Assembly: GCA_019637815.1 (NCBI GenBank)
Contig: JAHBUZ010000002.1
Location: forward strand, 186,001-250,000
Length of the DNA: 64,000 nucleotides
Direction: 5' to 3'
DNA from: Chloroflexota bacterium
Lineage (GTDB): Bacteria > Chloroflexota > Limnocylindria > Limnocylindrales > CSP1-4
The notes under the pieces were generated by a model, which worked only from the letters and a program-made list of their open reading frames with translations, made no database searches and was not told the origin of the DNA. Made by a program: the position numbers and the translations under genes. Each line of letters starts with the position of its first letter. Positions within the stretch are counted from its first letter, which is position 1. This document shows positions 7,273 to 15,234 of this stretch, one piece after another.

Positions 7273-9159
7273 GTGAGCCGGGGCGTCACGACGTGGCCCG
7301 GTCGGGTCGCGGGCCGCATCGACCGGCTGAGCGACCGCACGTTCGGCTGGCTGGCGTTCCTGCCGGGCGGTGCGCTGGTGCTCCTGTTCGTGCTGCCGCC
7401 CATCATCGCGGTCGCGGCGATGAGCCTCTTCCGCATCGAGCTGCTGCGCGACGACCTGACGCCGTTCGTGGGGCTGGACAACTACCTCCGGCGACTGCCC
7501 GCCGACCGCGCGTTCCTCGACGCGGTGCCACGGACCGTGGTCCTGGCCGCGGGGGTGACGGCGCTCACGGTGCCCCTCGCGCTGGGCTGCGCGCTGCTGC
7601 TCACGAAGGCCTTCCGAGGCTCGATGCTGGTGGGCATCGCGGTGCTCCTGCCCTGGGCGGTCGCGCCGGTCGTGACGGGTCTCTACTGGAAGTTCATCTT
7701 CCAGTCGCAGTTCGGCCTGGCGACCGCGCTGGCGAACATCCTGGGCATCGCGAACGGGCCGGTCGGCTGGCTCGACACGGCGGAGGGCGCGATGGTCGTC
7801 GCCATCGTGGCCACGGCCTGGCGGATGGTGCCCCTGATGGCGCTGCTGCTGCTGGGCGCGCTCCGGACGGTGCCCGAGGCGCAGTACCGCGCCGCCCGGA
7901 TGGACGGCGCAGGGGCGTGGCAGGCGTTCCGCTTCATCACCCTGCCCGCCATCGCACCGACGCTCGCGATCGTGGCCATCATGACCGTGATCCTGTCGCT
8001 CCAGATGATCGACATCCTGTTCACGCTGACCGGTGGCGGACCCGGCCAGTCGACCACGGTCATCACCTACTACCTGTACCGGAGCACCATCGGCAATCTC
8101 AGCTTCGGGTACTCCGGGGCGCTCGCGGTCGTGCTGTTCCTGATCATCCTCGGCTGCAGCGCACTGCTCCTGGCGGTCCGCTTCCGGCGACGAGGCACGG
8201 CTGGCCCGTCCACGGACGACGACAGCGAGGCACGGCCCGCCCGGCCCATGTCCACGCTGGGCGCCTCGAGCGTCGCGGCCGCTCTGCCGGTGGACATCGA
8301 GCCGCCCCGGCGGCGACGTATCCGCCTGCCGAGGTGGGTGGGTCGCGTCGCGCTGGTGGCGGCGTCGGTGGCGCTCATCGCGTGGCTGGTGGGTCCGGTC
8401 ATCTGGATCGTCATCACGAGCCTCCAGCCGGAGGGCGCGGTCACCCAGCTGCCACCCCGCCTCACCCTCGACCTGCGGCTGTCCAACTACACCGACCTGC
8501 TGTCGCGCTCCCAGTGGCAGGGGTCGATCGTGGTCAGCCTGACGGTCGTGACGCTGGTCACGCTGCTGACCCTGTTCCTCGGCGCGCTCGCCGCATATCC
8601 CCTGGCACGCTACGAGATGCCCGGATCGCGGGTCGTGCTGATCATCCTGCTGCTGACCCAGATGGTGCCCGCGATCGTCGTCGCCATCCCGACGCTGCTG
8701 GTGTTCCGGTTCCTCGGCCTCAAGGACACCATCGCGGCGCTGGTCATCGTGAACACCGCGTTCTGGATGCCCCTCATCGTGTGGCTGCTCCGGAACGTGT
8801 TCCGGGAGGTGCCCCGGTCCCTGGAATCGGCCGCGCGCATCGATGGCTGCGGTCGCCTGGGCACCCTCTTCCGGGTCGTCATGCCGGCCGCGTGGCCGGG
8901 CATCTCGGCGACCGCGATCCTGCTGCTCGTGGGCACCTGGAACGAGTTCCTGTTCGCGGTGATGCTGGGCGACCGGAACGCGGTCACGGTGACCCGGCTC
9001 ATCGGCTTCGTCCAGGCCACCGTGGGGCCGGAGGGGCCACCGCCGTTCACGCTCGTCGCCGCGGCCGGCGTGACCGCCTTCCTGCCCTGCCTCGTGCTCG
9101 TCGTCGTCTTCTTCCGCCGGCTCATGTCCGGGCTCAGCCAGGGCTACGTGAAGGGATGA
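7273..9159 (+). CDS. Fused ABC sugar permease (MalF-like plus MalG-like halves)
   Basis: One 628-residue frame contains two complete binding-protein-dependent permease domains. Residues 1 to about 305 resemble MalF/UgpA, with TM helices from about residue 20 and an EAA loop around residues 206-230 (RMDGAGAWQAF, then TLPAIAPT). About 50 hydrophilic residues (303-352, Arg/Pro/Ser rich) link to a MalG/UgpE-like half with its own EAA loop near residues 517-540 (ARIDGCGRL, then VMPAAWPG). These are normally two adjacent genes; here there is no stop between them, although an internal Met (start of MSTLGASS) lies in the linker. The start is GTG 7273 with a weak ribosome site. Likely partners are the ATPase at 1690 and the binding protein at 9236. 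Confidence 0.85.
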   Translation: MSRGVTTWPGRVAGRIDRLSDRTFGWLAFLPGGALVLLFVLPPIIAVAAMSLFRIELLRDDLTPFVGLDNYLRRLPADRAFLDAVPRTVVLAAGVTALTVPLALGCALLLTKAFRGSMLVGIAVLLPWAVAPVVTGLYWKFIFQSQFGLATALANILGIANGPVGWLDTAEGAMVVAIVATAWRMVPLMALLLLGALRTVPEAQYRAARMDGAGAWQAFRFITLPAIAPTLAIVAIMTVILSLQMIDILFTLTGGGPGQSTTVITYYLYRSTIGNLSFGYSGALAVVLFLIILGCSALLLAVRFRRRGTAGPSTDDDSEARPARPMSTLGASSVAAALPVDIEPPRRRRIRLPRWVGRVALVAASVALIAWLVGPVIWIVITSLQPEGAVTQLPPRLTLDLRLSNYTDLLSRSQWQGSIVVSLTVVTLVTLLTLFLGALAAYPLARYEMPGSRVVLIILLLTQMVPAIVVAIPTLLVFRFLGLKDTIAALVIVNTAFWMPLIVWLLRNVFREVPRSLESAARIDGCGRLGTLFRVVMPAAWPGISATAILLLVGTWNEFLFAVMLGDRNAVTVTRLIGFVQATVGPEGPPPFTLVAAAGVTAFLPCLVLVVVFFRRLMSGLSQGYVKG

Positions 9160-9235
9160 GGGGGAGGTGACCTGACGCCGAATCGACCGATGACCTTCGG
9201 GATGACCCGCATGCATGTGAGGAGGAACCTGACCC

Positions 9236-10597
9236 ATGTCCGGACGTAGCGATCCCAGCCCCTGGCTCCGCCACCCGCTGAGCCGACGGGCCATCCTCAA
9301 GGCTGGAGCCGCGCTCCCGCTCGGCGCCGCCATGGCGTCGGTGGCGAGTCGCAGCGCCCTCGCCCAGGACGCCTCGGGGGAGACCCCCGACTACACGGGT
9401 GTGACGCTCCAGGTGTGGAGCGGCGGGACCGTGGCACCCCCAGCAGAGGCCGCGGCGGCTGAGTGGAGCGCCCTCACGGGTGGCCAGGTCGTGGTGACCG
9501 TGGTCCCGTTCGGCGAGCGCGCGCTCAAGTTCGCGGGCATCGTGGCGGCCCAGGATCCCAGCGTCGATCTGCTCTACTCCGGTGGGCAGTTCACGGCCCA
9601 GTTCGGTGACCGGCTGTACGTCGACCTCGCGGACCCCGCGCTGGCCGTCGACACGAGCATCTACGTGCCGGCCACCATCCCCGTGCTCACCTCGGCCGAC
9701 GGTGGTCTGCGTGGCCTGCCGGTCCATTCGGAGATGGAGGTGTTCATCTACAACCGGACCATGTTCCAGGCGGCCGGCCTCGATCCGGATGCCCCGCCCG
9801 CGACCTGGGAGGAGCTGTTCGCCGCGGCGCCCGCGCTCACCGACGGCGATCGGTACCCGATGGCGCTCCACATCGGCGGCCTGTACGGGGCGAGCCTGTT
9901 CCTGGTGTTCCTCAACAGCATCCCCGGTGCGAAGCTGCTCTCCGACGACCGCACCCAGGTGCTGTTCGGCGACGAGCACGGGCTGCGTGCCTTCCAGACC
10001 ATCGAGGCGGGCCTCAAGTCCGGCTTCCTCGATCCCAACCTCGCCGCGGACGTCGAGGACTACGCCATCGGCACCATGTTCAACGCGGGTCGCACCGCGT
10101 CCCAGGTCAACTTCGCGGAGCTCTGGGGGTACGCCATCGGCAGCGACCCGGAGAACTTCCCGACGACGCTCCAGCCCGACGAGGTCGGCGTCACCACCGT
10201 TCCCGGCATCGACGCCGGCACGAGCGGCAGCGTCAACGGCTTCGAGGGCTTCGGCCTCAATCGGTTCGGGGTCCAGCAGGAGGCGGCGCTCCACTTCCTG
10301 CGCTATCTCACGATGCCGCCGTTCCAGAAGCAGATGAACCTCGGTGGCACCCTGCCGTCCTCGAACACCGCCGTGCTCGAGGATCCCGAGGTCCAGGCGG
10401 TGTACCCCATCGGTGGCGTCCTTGCCGCCCAGGGCCAGACCAACCTCGACCGGTACGCGGCGCCGTACGACTGGACGCCACCCCTCCAGGAGGCGCTGGG
10501 TCGGCTCTATCGCGGCGAGATCGGCGCCGAGGAGGCTCAGGCGACCGCGGTCGCGGGTGTCCAGGACATCGTCCTCGCGTATCTCGCCGGCGCCTGA
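9236..10597 (+). CDS. Extracellular solute-binding protein, family 1 type, Tat-exported
   Basis: Predicted substrate-binding protein of a carbohydrate ABC importer, 453 residues. The N-terminus has a twin-arginine signal SRRAILKAG followed by a hydrophobic segment and a probable cleavage site after SALAQ, with no lipobox Cys, so it may be exported folded and must be held outside by some other means. The mature part begins with VTLQVWSGG and has the length and alternating beta/alpha pattern of MalE/UgpB-like proteins. The ATG follows a clear GGAGG (9221-9225). It lies 76 nt after the fused permease, and a 26-bp palindrome follows it, typical of binding-protein genes whose mRNA is stabilised and made in excess. 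The ligand is unknown. Confidence 0.88.
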   Translation: MSGRSDPSPWLRHPLSRRAILKAGAALPLGAAMASVASRSALAQDASGETPDYTGVTLQVWSGGTVAPPAEAAAAEWSALTGGQVVVTVVPFGERALKFAGIVAAQDPSVDLLYSGGQFTAQFGDRLYVDLADPALAVDTSIYVPATIPVLTSADGGLRGLPVHSEMEVFIYNRTMFQAAGLDPDAPPATWEELFAAAPALTDGDRYPMALHIGGLYGASLFLVFLNSIPGAKLLSDDRTQVLFGDEHGLRAFQTIEAGLKSGFLDPNLAADVEDYAIGTMFNAGRTASQVNFAELWGYAIGSDPENFPTTLQPDEVGVTTVPGIDAGTSGSVNGFEGFGLNRFGVQQEAALHFLRYLTMPPFQKQMNLGGTLPSSNTAVLEDPEVQAVYPIGGVLAAQGQTNLDRYAAPYDWTPPLQEALGRLYRGEIGAEEAQATAVAGVQDIVLAYLAGA

Positions 10598-10614
10598 CGC
10601 CCGGCACCAGCAGC

Positions 10615-10640
10615 GCGGGTCGGGCGATCGCCCGACCCGC
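10615..10640 (+). terminator. Perfect 26-bp intercistronic palindrome (hairpin)
   Basis: GCGGGTCGGGC, GATC, GCCCGACCCGC is perfectly self-complementary over 26 bases and lies 18 nt after the binding-protein stop and 14 nt before the next ATG. There is no T-run, so it is more likely a partial terminator or mRNA 3'-end stabiliser than a full intrinsic terminator. Confidence 0.6.
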
Positions 10641-10654
10641 CATGGAGGTCCTGC

Positions 10655-11671
10655 ATGACCATCGGCTTCGGCATCATCGGTACCGGCATGATGGGTTCCA
10701 CGTACGCCGAGGCGCTGCGCACACAGGCTCCCAGCGGCCGCCTGGTCGCGGTGACGGGGGGTCGGCGCGCCACGGAGCTGGGCAGTGCCTACGGGGTGCC
10801 CGTGGACGCCTCCCCGGATGCCCTGCTGGAGCGCCCCGACGTCGATGTCGTGGTCATCGCCACGCCCCACACGACGCATCTGCCGCTCGCCCTCGCGGCT
10901 GCCGCGGCGGGCAAGCACATCTACCTCGAGAAGCCCATGGCGCTCTCGGTCGCGGAGTGTGACGAGATCCTCGCGGCGGCCGATATGGCGGGTGTCACGG
11001 TCACCGTCGCGTCACAGTCGCGCTACAACGACATCTCCATCCGGGCCCGCCAGCTCATCGACGATGGCACGGTGGGGCGCATCACCATGTTCCGGGTGAC
11101 CAGCCCGACCGTGGGCTGGGACGTGCCCGCGGACGGCTGGTTCGTGGATCCCCGGGAGGGTGGCGCCTATCTCGACTGGGGACCGCACGGCTGTGACACG
11201 CTGCGCTGGTTCACGGGCTCCGAGGCCACGCTCGCGTTCGGCCTGTTCCGGAACTTCGGTGACATCCCGGCGCTCGACCCGAGTGCGATGGTCACCTATG
11301 GCATGGCCTCGGGCGCCATGGCCCAGCTCTGGATGAGCTACGAGATCCCGGCGCCCGGACTGGGCTCGTACATGCAGTGGCTGTGTGTCGGCGACCACGG
11401 CATGCTGGACTTCACCCGGGACGTGCTGCGGGTCGGTCAGGGCTCGGATTGGCGCGTGGAGCTGGAGCTGCCGCCCTGGGACTGGTCGGTGGACCCCAAG
11501 ACACCCCGGCGCATCGGGCTCACGGCACGCCAGGTGGAGGGGTTCGCGCGATCGCTCCTCGACGGCACGCCCCCGGAGGTCTCCGGGCGGGACGGCCGGG
11601 CCGCCATCGAGATGGTGGAGGCCGCCATCGCGTCGGCTCGCAGCGGCAGCGCGGTGCCCATCGTCCGCTAG
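10655..11671 (+). CDS. Gfo/Idh/MocA family oxidoreductase (second copy)
   Basis: Predicted NAD(P)-dependent dehydrogenase, 338 residues. GIIGTGMMG forms the nucleotide-binding loop, EKPMA contains the conserved Lys93 and LDWGPHGCD contains His178. The ATG at 10655 follows GGAGGT (10644-10649). It is a paralogue of the gene at 6120 and sits downstream of the binding protein behind a hairpin, so it is probably co-transcribed at a lower level. Its TAG stop and the stop of the convergent gene share one CTAG palindrome (11668-11671), so the two genes have no intergenic space. Likely acts on the imported sugar or sugar acid; the substrate is unknown. Confidence 0.88.
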   Translation: MTIGFGIIGTGMMGSTYAEALRTQAPSGRLVAVTGGRRATELGSAYGVPVDASPDALLERPDVDVVVIATPHTTHLPLALAAAAAGKHIYLEKPMALSVAECDEILAAADMAGVTVTVASQSRYNDISIRARQLIDDGTVGRITMFRVTSPTVGWDVPADGWFVDPREGGAYLDWGPHGCDTLRWFTGSEATLAFGLFRNFGDIPALDPSAMVTYGMASGAMAQLWMSYEIPAPGLGSYMQWLCVGDHGMLDFTRDVLRVGQGSDWRVELELPPWDWSVDPKTPRRIGLTARQVEGFARSLLDGTPPEVSGRDGRAAIEMVEAAIASARSGSAVPIVR

Positions 11672-12804
11672 TCGGAGCCGCGCACCACCAGCCGGGTCAG
11701 CGCCCGCGACCGCAGGAACCCCTCGTCGATGTCCACGCCCAGCCCGGGACCGGTCGGGATGCGCACGCAGCCGTCCTCGAGCGCCAGGAGGTCCGTGGTG
11801 GGCAGCTCGGTGCGCCAGGGGTTGGGGTCGGTGCCCACCTCGAGATAGGGGGTCTCGGTCGCCGGTGACGCGGAGGCATCGGGGATGGTCGCGAGCACCT
11901 GGAGCGCCGCCGCGATGCCGATGATGCTGCCCGAGGTGTGGGGCACGCAGCCGATGCCGTGGAGTCGGGCCAGCTCGGCGATCCAGACCGCCTCGCCGAT
12001 GCCGCCCACGATGACCGGCTCGGGCTGGATGATGTCGAAGCAGCCCCGCCCGATGGTCTCGAGCGCGGCATGTCGCGACTGGGTGATCTCGCCGCCCGCG
12101 AGCGCGATGTCGAGCGCGGCCGCCAGTCGCTCGTACGCGGCGTAGCCGCCCCGTTGGGGCATCGGCTCCTCGAGCCAGCGGAAGCCGAGCTCGTCGAGCG
12201 CCCGGCCCACCCGGATGGACCCCGCGATGTCGTAGGCGGCGTTGCCGTCGGCCATGAGCGCCATGTCCGGATGGTCCGCTGCGATGCGGGCGAGGATGGC
12301 CATCTCGTGGGCGATGGGGGAGCGGCCGATGCGGTACTTGGTGGCGGTGAAGCCGCGCGCCGCGTGGTCGGCGGTCTCCTCGGGCCACGTCTCGGCCGGG
12401 TCGCGGCCCTCGATGTAGCCGGTGCTCGCGCCGTACGCCCGCACCCGGTCGCGCACCGCGCCGCCGTACAGCGCGTGGACCGGCACGCCCAGCTGGCGGG
12501 CCCGCAGGTCGTCGATGGCGATCGACAGCGCCGACGCCGCCCAGGTGTGCTCCGATGCGTTCCAGACGTCCGTCCAGAGCGCCCGGGCGTCGATGGCCCG
12601 CCGGCCGATGACCATCGCCGCGAGCTCCGCGATGACCGCCGCGATGCCCGGGATGAGGTAGGTCTCGCCCCAGCCGGTGATGCCATCGCGGTCGGTGACC
12701 CGGCAGTACACGAAGTCATGCGCCGGGATGGGCGCGATGGACACCGACCGGAGCGGCTCCACCCGATGGTGGACCGTGAACACCTCGACCTGCTCGATGG
12801 TCAT
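11668..12804 (-). CDS. Mandelate racemase/muconate-lactonizing-type enzyme (second enolase-superfamily member)
   Basis: Predicted Mg-dependent dehydratase or epimerase, 378 residues. Metal ligands Asp186 (ADGNAAYD), Glu212 (WLEEPMP) and Glu239 (GGEITQS) are present, with Lys156 in TKYRIG and His289 in VPHTSGS as candidate acid/base residues. The usual QPD near residue 261 reads QPEPVIVGG. It is clearly different from the enzyme at 4865 (shorter, with no Arg/Ser/Pro insertion), so the island has two distinct enolase-superfamily steps. It lies 28 nt downstream of the sialidase-like gene in the same direction and probably shares its promoter and operator. Reaction and substrate are not assignable from sequence. 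Confidence 0.87.
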   Translation of the reverse strand: MTIEQVEVFTVHHRVEPLRSVSIAPIPAHDFVYCRVTDRDGITGWGETYLIPGIAAVIAELAAMVIGRRAIDARALWTDVWNASEHTWAASALSIAIDDLRARQLGVPVHALYGGAVRDRVRAYGASTGYIEGRDPAETWPEETADHAARGFTATKYRIGRSPIAHEMAILARIAADHPDMALMADGNAAYDIAGSIRVGRALDELGFRWLEEPMPQRGGYAAYERLAAALDIALAGGEITQSRHAALETIGRGCFDIIQPEPVIVGGIGEAVWIAELARLHGIGCVPHTSGSIIGIAAALQVLATIPDASASPATETPYLEVGTDPNPWRTELPTTDLLALEDGCVRIPTGPGLGVDIDEGFLRSRALTRLVVRGSD

Positions 12805-12832
12805 CCCGATGGTCCCTTCCCGGCGGGCCGTG

Positions 12833-14053
12833 TCACGAGGTCCCGCCGCGCGGCCGGGACACGGGCGTCACGTCCGCGTCGTCGAGCGCCAGTCGCAGGA
12901 AGTGGACCGCTGGCATGCGGTCCTCGACCTGTCCGAAGAAGCAGACCCCGACCGTGCCATCACCCAGCGCGACGGGCACGGGCTGCCCGAACGTCCAGCC
13001 CCACATCGATCCCCACAGCGCCGGGTCGTCCTCCCGCGGGGCCTGCGTGTCGGTCGAGCGACCCACCAGGCGCCCACTGGCCTCGTCGAACAGGATCGTC
13101 TCGGGACCCCACGAACGGCCGCCGTCGGGCGAGACGCGTGCCCGGATGCCCCGGGGTGCCGTCCGTCGTGGATACGTGACCACGAGCCGCCCGTCCGGCA
13201 TGGCGATGGGGTTGAGCGGACCACCCACGATCCCCGTGTCGTGCGTCGCCGACCACGTCCCGCCGTCATCATCGCTCCACGCGATGCGGGCGGTCAGCGT
13301 CTGGTCGCGGACCACGTCATGGGCCCAGATGACGGACGCGATGCGACCGTCCGGGAGGCGCGCCACGCGCTGGTCATAGTGCGCCACGACCCGGTCCTCG
13401 TCGTTGGGCATCGCGGGCTGCTCCGGCCATGTCCGACCATCGTCGCCGGAGCGCAGGGCGAAGGCATGGTAGCCACGCAACCACTCCGGGACGTGGGTCC
13501 GAGCGTGCCGTTCCACGGGGAAGAGCCACCGTCCAGCGCCGAGCGGATGCGGTGGCCCGCACGGGATGGCCCACTCATCGAGCGTGCGACGACCGTCGAC
13601 CACGATGGGCGCCTCCCAGCCGCCGTCCAGCGTGCCCCGCGCGATCAGCGTGTCGGCATCGATGAGGCCTGCGGCATCCGCGTCCCAGCCAGGCGATCCC
13701 GGTGGGACGATCCACATGCGAGCCGCAGCCAGCACGATCGTCCCGTCCGTCGAGGCGCCGATCTGGGGGCCGGCCATGGATGCGCCGACGGGATGCGTCA
13801 TCTTGGTCGGCAGATCGGGCGGGTGCAGGAACGGGGACGCTGCCGGCTCCCATGTCCGCCCCTCGTCACGGGATCGATGCACCGCGATCGATCCGTCCGG
13901 GCTCATCCGCGCGGACCCGACCCGGAACGCCGCCAGCAACCACGGGTCACCGGCTGCGTCGCGGGTCCGGCAGATGGTGGTCCCGGAGTAGGACTCGGCG
14001 CGGTGGTTCGGCCATGGGTTCCGGTGGATGACCTGGTGCTCGACGATACGCAC
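12833..14053 (-). CDS. Asp-box (BNR) sialidase-like protein, cytoplasmic
   Basis: Predicted six-bladed beta-propeller related to sialidases, 406 residues. Four Asp-box-like repeats are visible: SRDEGRTWEP near residue 65, SGDDGRTWPE, SDDDGGTWSA and SPDGGRSWGP. No signal peptide or membrane segment is seen, so it acts inside the cell, unlike most secreted sialidases. An early Arg/Glu segment (HRAESYSGTT) precedes the first box. Proteins of this group near sugar-acid transporters may be hydrolases or lyases acting on imported glycosides, but sialidase activity itself is not supported by context. The start is GTG 14053; a -10 TATACT and an operator-like dyad lie just upstream, tying this gene to the permease unit. 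Confidence 0.8.
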   Translation of the reverse strand: MRIVEHQVIHRNPWPNHRAESYSGTTICRTRDAAGDPWLLAAFRVGSARMSPDGSIAVHRSRDEGRTWEPAASPFLHPPDLPTKMTHPVGASMAGPQIGASTDGTIVLAAARMWIVPPGSPGWDADAAGLIDADTLIARGTLDGGWEAPIVVDGRRTLDEWAIPCGPPHPLGAGRWLFPVERHARTHVPEWLRGYHAFALRSGDDGRTWPEQPAMPNDEDRVVAHYDQRVARLPDGRIASVIWAHDVVRDQTLTARIAWSDDDGGTWSATHDTGIVGGPLNPIAMPDGRLVVTYPRRTAPRGIRARVSPDGGRSWGPETILFDEASGRLVGRSTDTQAPREDDPALWGSMWGWTFGQPVPVALGDGTVGVCFFGQVEDRMPAVHFLRLALDDADVTPVSRPRGGTS

Positions 14054-14075
14054 GCTGTTCCTCAGCCGTCGGGAT

Positions 14076-14099
14076 ATTGTCGACGATCTGGTGAGTATA
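14076..14099 (-). promoter_or_regulatory. Promoter with operator-like dyad before the sialidase-like gene
   Basis: On the minus strand TATACT (14094-14099) is followed 6 nt later by ATCGTCGACAAT (14087-14076), which differs from the palindrome at 7194-7205 in one base. The dyad begins at the expected transcription start, and the GTG start is 22 nt further on. The -35 region is weak, which would suit tight control. Confidence 0.55.
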
Positions 14100-14189
14100 C
14101 GGCCGCGGCGATCCCCGCGGACGAGATGCGCAGGTCGCCGGGAGCGCCGACCGGCGCGGACGCCAGGTGTCTGGCGAGACCGGGATGCG

Positions 14190-15209
14190 TCAGCGCGGAC
14201 GGACGTCGAACGTGCCCCGGAAGACGTACCGGCGTGCGTCGAGGTCCGGCGCGAACGGCGTCATCACGGGCGCCTGCAGGGAGGCGCGATAGCCGTCGTC
14301 GCTGAGCACGAGTCCGTCGACCTCGATCTCGGGCTGGCTGGCGACCGCGACCGGACCACCGGGATCCTCGATCGTGACCGATGTCGTGGTCGCGGCGTCA
14401 TCCGGCTCAGTCACCACGCTGAAGCTCCAGCCGTTCGTGTCGTGGAACCACGCTTCCGCGTACAGGCTCAGACAAGCGCCTGGTGCGAGGCGCCACGGGC
14501 CGGAGGCCACGACCCGGCCATCCTGCTCGATCTCCGCGGTGGCCGAACCGGTCGGGAAGACCACGCGGACGGTCGACGTCGCCGGGTCGACGGGATCCGG
14601 AGCGGCTCCATCGGAGCGCCCGAGGATGCGTCGCACGGCATCCCCGACGATGATCCGCATGATGGCTGCGACGAACCGCGCCAGGCCGAGCGGCCACAGG
14701 AGCCGTCGGATCCGCTGGTCGCGACGGTACGCCCGCTCGTCGACCTCCGCGCCGGCCGCACGGAGCATCCGGAGATAGACATCCGCGGACATGCCGGACT
14801 GCCAGACTCCCTGGAGCATCCATCGGAAACGGCGGTCGCGTCCTGCCTGGTCCTCGATCTGCTCGATGACCGCCGCGCCGTGCCTGGTGATGTAGTCCTC
14901 GAGTGGGCCTGCCGCCACGCGGTACCGCTGGTGGATGGAGCGACATCCGGCCACCAGGGCGAGGATGACCGGCCAGTCCCGCTCCGCGTCCGGGTCCGCC
15001 AGGAGCCGCTCGAAGAGCTCGTCGCTCGCCCATGCATCCGGATGGTCATCGTCGAACGCGTCCCGCTGGTCGGCGTCATGTCGCAGCCATGCAGCCGCGA
15101 GATGCTCCGCCTCGGTCCAGTACTGGATCTCGGGCCAGTCGTTCGCCACCGCCTCGTCCCTCCTCGCGGGCAGGATGGTCGCATGCCCCAGGTCGACCGT
15201 GTGCCGCAT
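14190..15209 (-). CDS. Hypothetical protein with a DUF6869-like N-terminal region
   Basis: 339 residues, no signal peptide. Residues about 30-150 are rich in charged helices and include a ladder AAAWLRHD, then W-P-V-I-L-A, then AGPLEDYITRHG and FRWMLQGVW, which I recall as similar to the DUF6869 family of unknown function; this is a memory-based match. The middle (about 170-200) is Arg rich with a short hydrophobic stretch, and the C-terminal 140 residues look like a separate beta-rich domain (repeated V-x-V, Gly and Asp turns). It is transcribed away from the 2-hydroxyacid dehydrogenase at 15235 and is separated from the sialidase-like gene by 136 nt holding that gene's promoter. No function can be assigned. 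Confidence 0.6.
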   Translation of the reverse strand: MRHTVDLGHATILPARRDEAVANDWPEIQYWTEAEHLAAAWLRHDADQRDAFDDDHPDAWASDELFERLLADPDAERDWPVILALVAGCRSIHQRYRVAAGPLEDYITRHGAAVIEQIEDQAGRDRRFRWMLQGVWQSGMSADVYLRMLRAAGAEVDERAYRRDQRIRRLLWPLGLARFVAAIMRIIVGDAVRRILGRSDGAAPDPVDPATSTVRVVFPTGSATAEIEQDGRVVASGPWRLAPGACLSLYAEAWFHDTNGWSFSVVTEPDDAATTTSVTIEDPGGPVAVASQPEIEVDGLVLSDDGYRASLQAPVMTPFAPDLDARRYVFRGTFDVRPR

Positions 15210-15219
15210 GGGCTCGGCC

Positions 15220-15228
15220 TGCTAGGGT
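15220..15228 (+). promoter_or_regulatory. Extended -10 promoter, leaderless spacing
   Basis: TGCTAGGGT is an extended -10 element (TG, one base, TAGGGT) whose last base is 6 nt before the ATG at 15235. Transcription should start at the A of the start codon, giving a leaderless mRNA; no ribosome site is present. Confidence 0.5.
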
Positions 15229-15234
15229 CTCGCC

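Noticed and set aside
7090..9333. Antisense 747-residue open frame opposite the fused permease
   Set aside because: Sequence is a Gln/Arg/Asp/His mirror of hydrophobic codons; no start signal and no motif.
12833..14053. True sialidase acting on sialic acids
   Set aside because: Asp boxes only show the propeller fold; there is no signal peptide and no sialic-acid catabolic gene (nanA, nanE, nanK) in the window.
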